Assembly (NCBI GenBank): GCA_022575985.1
Contig: JAKSXM010000007.1
Location: 50,560,501-50,624,500, forward strand
Source of the DNA: Anagrus nilaparvatae
Lineage: Eukaryota > Arthropoda > Insecta > Hymenoptera > Mymaridae
DNA length: 64,000 nucleotides
Direction: 5' to 3'
Shown in pieces: positions 56,604 through 64,000 of this stretch. The translations under genes were made by a program, and so were the position numbers. The notes below the pieces were generated by a model. That model did no database searches. It was not told the DNA's origin and saw only the letters and a program-made list of their open reading frames with translations. Every line of letters begins with the position of its first letter. Position 1 is the first letter of the stretch.

Positions 56604-57465
56604 AATATATTTGAACAGTATATTGTATTTATAGAATGTATACATGTGTGTATGTAAGTTTATGTGGGAGTAAAGGGGGATGAATCGCGGTCTGTGACCG
56701 TGTTGAGAACGGCTAGTTAGGTCCTGGTCTTACGCATGAGAGCACCGTTTAATTGGCACTGGACACAATGGATTATAGAATGGTACAGTTTTCTACTACA
56801 CGTCAAAACCATTTCACTCGTTTATCCGCATGATTCAGTTCACCTTGATATACATGTAATCTCATATATTCTCTCTACACACTATTGCATAATTTATCTA
56901 ATTTTATTTATTTTTCAATTATATATATATATAGCTTGAAAAAATAACATAAGTGTATTATAGATTGATCCTCATACTGCAATCTTTTTTTTTTTTTTTT
57001 TTTGGGTACATTTTAATTTACTGCGATGAATTTACTGAGGTAGATTAGCAAATAATAATCGTAGATTGAAGCTTTACTTTATGCTGAGAAAACTTCCAGT
57101 TTTCGTGGACACGATATAGAGGAAAATTATATCTATCAGCTAGCTTAAACTCAAGATTTTATCATCCTATTGTTGAACTGTAAAAATTTTTGTTACAATC
57201 TATATTATTAATTAAAAGGTTAAATAAAATTTTATATGCTTATAATAGTAACATTTTTAACTGCTAGACTTCTATATTTATTTGAAAATTTTACTTATGT
57301 GATTTTTAAATGTTAGGAATTTAAATATTATAAAACTCAAAATTTTGTCTGAAAATTTTGATTTTGCAAAAGGCTTAGTAATTATAAATATTTATACATA
57401 CATGCGTTTATTAGTCCTTAAAATAAAATTATTATAAGTTTGGTTATTAATAACTACATACACCA
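55496..57465. other. Intergenic with (TA)n and a balanced island
   Basis: A long (TA)n lies at about 56568-56601 and a second near 56344. 56385-56520 and 56650-56850 are more balanced ('gatgaatcgcggtctgtgac', 'gtcctggtcttacgcatgag') and might be conserved non-coding DNA. A T run occurs at 56986-57003. No gene. Confidence 0.4.
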
Positions 57466-57722
57466 CACTGTAAAAAGTAACTTTCTTAAATTCACAAAAA
57501 AAATAGAATATTTTCAAAAAATTAGTAATTTTTCGAAAAAAACGTAAATTTACGTAATTTTAGTAATATTAACTAGTATTTCCGATTTTTTTGTAAATTC
57601 ACGAGAAAAATTGATAATTTACAATTTTTTTCTAAAATTTACAAAAAATATTTGTTAATTTACTAATTTTTCGAAAATATTCTATTTTTTTTGTGAATCT
57701 AAGAAAGTTACTTTTTACATTG
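57466..57722. mobile_element. Palindromic MITE, family M1, copy 5 (short)
   Basis: CACTGTAAAAAGTAACTTTC begins it and 'gaaagttactttttacattg' ends it. At 257 bp it is an internally deleted form of the family. Confidence 0.8.
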
Positions 57723-58469
57723 CACAATTACTAAATTTCTAAACTTGTAATTAAGTAGATCCACGACAATTTGCAAAATTTAACTCATATAATCAATACT
57801 TTTGTAAAATAATACCATAAAAAACCATTAATTTAGATTCAAAAATAAAAAAAAATTAAAATCTAAACAGTTTAGAAATAATTTTTTTTTTTAATTACTT
57901 TGGCTTAAAAACTACTACTTATTATCAATAAAAGAAAGCAAGATAAACCGAAGATAGATACGTTTATTTCTCGGTAAGTTTTTCAAGTGCAATATTTGTA
58001 ATTTGATTTAGAGTTTGAAATCTGGATCGATAATTAAACCAATTTTTCATGATTCAATAGTTCCCATTATTTATACTTTAGAAAATATTATTATTTATAG
58101 AATATATTCAATCATGTAATTACATTCAAATATAATACACACGTCTTTTTAAATATTAATTCAAAAAATTAATTTAAAAAAATTGTATAAGATAAAGCTA
58201 ATTTTTCAATCCAAAACATACTAAAATACGTACTTTTACAATATGCGTTACTAAAATGTTAGAGAAGTTAATTTTTTTAATAAATTTAAATAAATTCACA
58301 TTACGCAAACAGGCTTTTTATATAGTATACAGAAATTATTTTACTTGTGAGATAAAAATTATAAATATAGTACAAAATATAATATAGTTTTTACTTTCAC
58401 GCGGTGCCTAAGAATTAAATTCCTTCTGACTAACAATTAAAATGCTTCTACTTTACTCAAGTCAATATA
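57723..58469. other. AT-rich intergenic, no gene seen
   Basis: No feature recognised. Confidence 0.45.
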
Positions 58470-58940
58470 GGAAGAGAGGGTTGGGGGGGGGGGGCAGTGG
58501 TGCAGTATATTTTCCGAGTACTACCAGATTTGATCTAGTATATCTTTTTCGGGTAGCTGATTACGAATTTTATGCTCTTTCCAAGAGAAATCGAGACTTC
58601 ACCCTTCAATCAGAAAAAATTACTTTTAGAAAGAAGTAGTTATGATTTATTCACTATTTAAGTGTTCATATTTGGTCAATATATGGTTTTTTTGGTTACT
58701 TGTTACGAATTTCGGGGTCTTGTCTATGAAAAATTGGCGCTTAAACCTTAAATTTACAAAAACATGCATCAAAAATACCCTTTCAGAGGTAGTTATTGCT
58801 AATTTAAGTTATCTTGTTTCATAGAAAAAAAATCCGTAATTCGTGAACAGTGACCCACAAAACCTATACTAGACAAACATGGTGGTGTTCTGAAAACATA
58901 TCGCTTAAACCGTATATTGACAAGAGTACTTTTCAAATTT
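58470..58940. repeat. Foldback family FB, diverged copy
   Basis: It starts at a G run ('agggttgggggggggg') and contains 'taccagatttgatctagtat', 'gacttcacccttcaatc' and, inverted, 'gacccacaaaacctatacta'. The 65- and 60-codon frames here are accidental. Confidence 0.6.
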
Positions 58941-59093
58941 GCAAACAAATTTGTTTAATTTTAATATTTATTTATTTATCTAAACTTACATAATTTATTT
59001 GATTTTCCTTTACTTTAATAGATAAAATTATATATATAATTAATAATATGATTATTAATCTTGTTTGGTATAATCCAAGCCACGTAAATATAT

Positions 59094-59195
59094 CTAAATA
59101 TTATTTTTAGAAAAATATGCAAATAAAAACACTTATCATGTAATAATAAAAACTTTGTGTTTTTATTTGCATATTTTTCTAAAAATAATATTTAG
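59094..59195. repeat. Perfect hairpin, 39 bp arms, 24 base loop
   Basis: Arm 59094-59132 starts CTAAATATTATTTTTAGAAA and arm 59157-59195 is its exact reverse complement. The loop is 'ttatcatgtaataataaaaa' plus four bases. It resembles the 36628 hairpin in kind, not in sequence. Confidence 0.85.
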
Positions 59196-60857
59196 AGATA
59201 AAATTAGATTAAGATCACCAGAGCATTATCCATTTCTGTTATACTATTTCAATATTATTACACAATAATGAACTTTACAGAAGCGTGTAAAGCCTTACTA
59301 ATAGTTTAAAGTAGCAATAATACTTACATTGATTAAGTCATTACATTAGCATACATAAATCCGTTTTTAAAATTTAGTACGAAATTTAATTTATGTTACT
59401 AAAATTAAAAGTTTACAAGTTAGTATAATTCATATATAAATTTTCTTAAAATAAAATTCAGAAGTTTAAAAAATAAAATAATTTTAGTTTATTTTTACAG
59501 TTGTCTATGTAAATGGATTCTTCATTATTATTTTATTGTTTAGCAGTTTATTATTTAAACTAAATTTTATCAAAAATTAAATTGTATCTTTAATAAATTT
59601 ATAAAATCTTATAATAAATATGTTTCTGTTTATTCAGTTTGCAAATAAAAAAAAATTTTTAAATATCATTTTTTCTTTCGCCTATGGTAAAAACTAAAAA
59701 ACCGAAAAAATTTACAACAAACTTATCCCATTTTTATACAACTAAGTACATATAAACCTTTTTTCATGTGAAATCGACTTCTTGCAAAATGAAGGAAATA
59801 CAAAAAAAGTATATATTTCAAAGAAAGAAAAAAAAACTCTGCACTGAAAAAAGTACAGTAGAAATAGTAATAGTCAAACACTTGAAATATACAGAATTCG
59901 ATTCTCCTTAAACACGTCAAAATGTGCAAAACAAAAAAAAGGGATCTTGAAAATATATGGCCACTATGTGGTATGACGGGCTATAAATCTTGATAAGGTG
60001 CGTGACGATTTATTCGATAAACAGACGTTGAAAGAAATTCAAAAAAACTCCTCGAATAACTCTTTTATTTTTTTATAGACATGTAAATAATAGATGAAAG
60101 CTTTTTGAAAATAAATAATACTTTAGATTTTATTGAACCACTTATTTATGTGTATAATTATATTATATTTTAAATTAAATTTTCCTCTTTTAATAAAACA
60201 GTTTATTTTAAAGAAAAATATTGGATAAATGAAAATCCTTTTAGTGAAAAGTATGAAAATTTCTACTCCTTACTTTAAGTTTTATTAAATTACTTTCTCT
60301 GTGAATATATATATAGAGAAAGAGAAAAGTAAATTGCTAAGTCAAGTAAGTTAAATTTTAACTTAAAATATAGTATATTAAGACGGTCAGAAAATTTTCT
60401 AAATGTCTTTTATATATTCTTTAGATTTTCGACACATATAAAATCTTTAATGAAACTGATGGAAATAGGTAAAATTAACATTTTAAACTAACTTAACTTT
60501 TTGAATTTAAGTGAATGTATTCTTGGAATTATATATGAACTTAAATTATATTTAAATTTATTTTATTAAATCTACATTTTAATAATAAGATATTCTGCAG
60601 TTTTGTCTAATAGAATAAGTTTTTACTGCATATTTATTATTACAAAATTAGTATTTTACGTTATTAACATTTAATATTACAAGTTAGTTACAAATGTAAA
60701 ATTTTATTATTAGCGACGGGGCGTACAAATTGTGCTATTAATATTTAGAGATTTTAATTTTTATACAACTTTGAATCTAAAAATCATTTTAGGACTAAAA
60801 ACTTGGTAAATTTTAGCCCTTCAAAAAACGCTATCAAGTAATTGTCACTATGGTTCC
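59196..60857. other. AT-rich intergenic, no gene seen
   Basis: No gene or repeat boundary recognised. The 68-codon minus frame at 59723-59929 is unsupported. Confidence 0.45.
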
Positions 60858-61300
60858 CAGGGTGTCTACAGACCCTTGAAATCCTGAATATACTGAAAAT
60901 AGTCTATAGAATTTAAAATAAGCCCTTAAAATTCTTGAAATATTTTTGAATTTAGAAAAAGTATTGAAAAAATTCTGGAACTTTTCGTATAAAAAGGCTA
61001 CTTCCGGATAAGTACTGTGATTTGGCCCCCGAAACCAAACCTAAATTAAGTAGTAACATACAAAAATTTATCAAAAAACTCACTGATTCTCGTTGGAATT
61101 AGACCTCTAGGCCACGACAGACCGACGAAAACCCAAAAAAAAACATTTTTTTAGGGGTTTTTTAAGATTTTATTTAATTTCTCCGTAAACTGATAATACT
61201 TTACTCATAGGCTGGAAAACGGAACATTTCACCATATTTCAAGAAAAAATTTTTTTGGGGCTTTTAGAGCCTCCTTAAGACCCCGAAATATAATTTTAAA
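60858..61300 (+). repeat. Possible hAT-type MITE fragment (CAGGGTGTCTAC end)
   Basis: CAGGGTGTCTACAGACCCTT followed by 'gaaatcctgaat', 'cccttaaaattcttgaaat' and 'attctggaacttttcg' resembles the widespread CAGGGTGTCTAC-ended elements with 'tggaaaacctggaa'-like interiors. The right end was not found, so the end coordinate is approximate. Confidence 0.4.
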
Positions 61301-61918
61301 ATTTTCGAAAATTGGTTACTTTAGTATAAAAAAATATATCATCCTTAATTTTTATTTATAATCCTGGTAGAGTGAAAAACGATATTTGATAATTTTTCTG
61401 AAAATCTCCTGCAAGGAGTTAGAACTGTAGACAGGTAACGCAAAAAAAGATTTTTTTAAACGCACCGGGTGCAAAATTTAATGATCCAAAGTCTAAAATT
61501 ATTTTCAAATGAGAATCTCTAATAGCTAAATCTAGTAGAATTCTGAACTTTTTAGATTTGTTTGTAAAATGAAAATTAGGTTTCAGCTGCAAAAGTTTAG
61601 ACACTTGCTTTTAATAGCAGTAAAATATTATAATCTAGTTAAATATTTTAATACATGAGATGATATCAATTGTTTCTTGAGGTATTTGAACATAAAAATA
61701 AATTGAAGAAATTGGATAATTACCTACGAATCCAAAATCAAAATATTCCGAAATTCTGAAACAGCTATTTATTGCATGGACTGTAGCAACTATACTCTTG
61801 ATAAAAGTGCTTAAAATTAATCTTATTTTTCAAAAAAAAATCATGTTTACGGGTCAACACCCATTTGCAACTAGTAAAGTTTAATTGAAAACTATATGAA
61901 AAACAAAAAAAAATATTT

Positions 61919-61965
61919 GGAAATGCTGGGTATCGATCCCAGTACCTCTCGTATGCTAAGCGAAA
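61919..61965 (-). pseudogene. tRNA-Ala (AGC) 3' half
   Basis: The minus strand reads 'tcgcttAGCatacgagaggt' then 'actgggatcgatacccagca' and 'tttcca'. This is the anticodon loop (AGC), the 3' anticodon strand, a five-base variable loop, a perfect T stem-loop with GATCGAT-type B box, and the 3' acceptor strand of tRNA-Ala. The D arm and 5' half are replaced by A/T sequence, so it cannot be a working tRNA. Confidence 0.65.
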
Positions 61966-62149
61966 CTTTTTTTAAAACTATTTTTATTTCAGCATTTTAC
62001 ATACAAAAATACATATGGTATACATAATTTGGTAAATGTGACAACCAAGATCAGATATTACACAATGATAAAACAAATTAAGAAAATAACACTAATGTAT
62101 AAATTTTTTAAAATATATGGATGTTGCAAAAATCACTCATATTTTGATC

Positions 62150-62485
62150 AGATATAAAAATTAATCTGGGCTTAGGGACTTTGAATAATATAGGTTTAAG
62201 GATTTAGAATAATATCGATTTAGGGACTTAAAATAATTCAGGTTTAGGGACTTGGAATAATTTTGATTTAGGTACCCAGAATAATTTCCATTTAGGGGAT
62301 TAAAATAATTTGGGTTTAGATCAAGAATCTTAACAGTTGGTAAGGTGATAATTACAAATTATAAAATTAGAAAATTGTATTGTAATGTTGAGTAACATTT
62401 GTATTATACCCATTCCTCAGTTAGAAGTAAACATGTTCCATGCATTTAGGTTGTGTTTACACAAACCGGTTATAAGTTTTTTTTT
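62150..62485 (+). repeat. AACATG repeat family, copy D
   Basis: Six or so 'tttagggacttagaataatt'-type units (62165-62320) lead to 'aacatgttccatgcatttag', 'tttacacaaaccggttataa' and a T run at 62477-62487. The left end is truncated. It abuts the broken LINE frame exactly at the T run. Confidence 0.65.
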
Positions 62486-62936
62486 TTAATAGTTTATAAA
62501 TTAATCCATTGATCTAGACTGAATCAAAAGCTTTCTCAAGATCTATGAATAGAATCCAACTCTTCTTTTTTGTAAGATGTGATTATTAATTTTAGTTAGT
62601 ACAGAATCTACTGCATGAGATAACCTCTTTTCGAATCCATTGTTGGAAATCCATTGTTTCGAATCCATCCATTGTTCTTTTGGCAATAATTTTTTATCTT
62701 TACTGTATGTAGATAGTTTATCGGTTAAGGTAAATTCATAAGCTTTGCTCGTGTTTGAGTTAAGACTCACCACTCTATAACTGGCAATAAATAGAGGGTC
62801 TTTAGCACTCTTTAAAACTGGTTGTACATTAGCAGATTTCCATGCTGTAGGAAAATATGTATTGTTGATAAGATTATTAAACAGAATTGTTATGTTTTTC
62901 ACCATCCTGGAAAGTATGTGTTTCACTACAATTGAT

Positions 62937-63817
62937 TTTTTTTTCTTTTTTTTTGGGTTCCTTCAGAGAAGGGGCTTTTTTCGTAGTACGAGGAGAATGC
63001 TTTTACGCATGCCATACACCGCGTACTGTATGGTTATGTGGGACTCAACCTCAAATTTATGGTTGCCCAGATACTCAGTATAACTGAGGAGGAATTACAA
63101 TACCCACTAAACTCCCCGCCCTCCTGCATTTATGATAATATCATAGAATCCGAACCGGGACTCCCTGTTTAGGTATTACTTCGCTCCGAAAAAAATGCAG
63201 CCAAGGCATTTCTTCGCCATACCCTGTCAATAAAGGAGGAGAGTTTCCTACGAGAGGAAACCTTCCTCCTTTTTTCTAAACAGTGTCGCCCGTACGTACT
63301 CTGCCACACTGTACCAGTTCACGGTACTGCGCAGCATTTCCGGGACGACTCCTTCTGACCTCCATTCATCAAAGGGCGGTCGCCCCTCAGCGAAGTGAGG
63401 ACACCTAAAAAAGGTGTGCTCAGCGGTATCCGGCTCGCCCGGGCAATGCAAGCATTCTGGAGATGCCACCTTGCGCCAATTGAAAAGCATATCGCGGAAA
63501 TAACCGTGACCAGTTAGGAACTGTGTGAGGTAGAAGTCTACCTCCCCATGATCACGGTTCATCCAGCTTTCCAAGTCGATGATAAGGCGGTGCGTCCAAC
63601 GTCACCTCGGGTCACCATTTCACCTGTACTGCCAACATTCCATTGTGCGGGAGCGAGCGCGAACGAAAGCTACGTAGCGCTCTTCTTCCTCGCGGTTATA
63701 GATCGCCTGCCTTATCAAGGCAGGCAGGTCGATAGGCATCACCCGAGCCACTACCTGGATCGCTGGCTCTGATACAGTCTTGTACGAGCAAGTGATTCGA
63801 AGTGCCCCCTGCCTCTG
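62937..63817 (-). mobile_element. R1-clade LINE insertion, 5'-truncated, with 15 bp duplication
   Basis: TTCACTACAATTGAT occurs at 62922-62936 and again at 63818-63832, a perfect direct repeat. The insertion is on the minus strand, with its 3' end marked by A-rich tail (T runs 62937-62957 on the plus strand). It is far richer in G and C than all surrounding DNA. Long duplications, 5' truncation and a poly(A) tail are signatures of target-primed reverse transcription. Confidence 0.85.
63248..63800 (-). pseudogene. R1-type LINE reverse transcriptase C-terminus (zinc-knuckle), decayed
   Basis: In one minus-strand frame from about 63800: YKTVSEPAIQVVARVMPIDL, the conserved post-RT segment of R1/TRAS-type elements; then two stops (63641-63605 region); then an open stretch 63574-63248 with QFLTGHGYFRDMLF and a Cys/His motif, CLHCPGEPDTAEHTFFRCPHF-like, in which C-x2-C and H-x4-C are visible. 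This C-terminal zinc-binding domain is typical of R1-clade ORF2. The 3' untranslated part covers 63247-62958. Confidence 0.75.
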
Positions 63818-64000
63818 TTCACTACAATTGATGGAATGCCATCTAACCCAGCTGATATTTTATTAAGAAGTTTAGAAAGTTCATGTGAAACCACTTGAAT
63901 ACTTGTAAAACGAGTATCAATTTTATTGTCTAATATAGGACATAATGTTGTACTATTATCATTAAATTCTGAAATATATAATCTTCCTTCTTGGATGTGT

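Larger units (their letters stand above)
62486..64000 (-). mobile_element. Older LINE reverse transcriptase fragment, interrupted, runs off window
   Basis: Minus-strand pieces at 64000-63833 and 62936-62488 read as one LINE reverse transcriptase. In order: LNKISAGLDGIPS, NLINNTYFPTAWKSANVQPV, YRVVSLNS, GFEKRLSHAVDSVLTK, then, after a +1 frameshift near 62560, IDLEKAFDSV (RT motif A, first catalytic Asp), a stop, and INGLIYKLLK. The copy ends there against AACATG copy D. A frameshift and a stop show that it is dead. An 881 bp insertion (62937-63817) splits it. Its 5' part continues beyond the window. Confidence 0.75.

Overview
The window is a very AT-rich, gene-poor stretch of nuclear DNA from an animal, most likely an insect. 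Evidence: spliceosomal GT-AG introns, AATAAA poly(A) signals, an insect-type divergent ionotropic receptor, a Penelope-like retroelement with a GIY-YIG endonuclease, LINE and R1-clade remnants, a tRNA-derived SINE, a 28S rRNA fragment and a decayed histone H1 copy with its 3' stem-loop. The intronless receptor and the extreme AT bias would suit a parasitoid wasp (braconid-like). That taxonomic guess is inference; nothing here fixes the species.

Only two host genes look intact. The first is on the plus strand at 18968-20824: a single-exon 618-residue ionotropic receptor (IR) with signal peptide and three membrane segments. The second is on the minus strand at 24858-23219: a three-exon gene, reassembled here from its splice sites, for a 276-residue secreted protein with LDL-receptor class B (YWTD-type) beta-propeller repeats. 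It has its own TATA box and poly(A) signals. Their 3' ends face each other across about 2.4 kb.

Most of the recognisable remainder is mobile or repeated DNA. About 13.9-17.7 kb is a nested stack: a foldback element split by a 3.5 kb element with 187 bp terminal inverted repeats, which itself contains a 1.15 kb inverted-repeat unit and a minisatellite-bearing repeat with G-rich tandem tracts. 31.2-33.9 kb holds a 970 bp foldback element followed by a 1,435 bp hAT-like element with a perfect 8 bp target-site duplication. 44.2-44.8 kb is a TTAA-flanked MITE. 47.2-48.3 kb is a 5'-truncated LINE, and 49.9-51.9 kb a 5'-truncated Penelope-like element with a hammerhead-like relic downstream. 62.5-64.0 kb is an older LINE broken by a younger R1-clade insertion with a perfect 15 bp duplication.

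Five scattered copies of a palindromic TA-flanked MITE, six copies of a repeat carrying CATGGAACATGTT, at least five copies of the foldback family and several diverged fragments show that a few non-autonomous families have built much of this region. The remaining intergenic DNA is low-complexity A/T sequence with a few more balanced islands (about 8.64-9.02, 34.9-35.3, 37.4-37.8 and 56.65-56.85 kb) that could be conserved non-coding elements.
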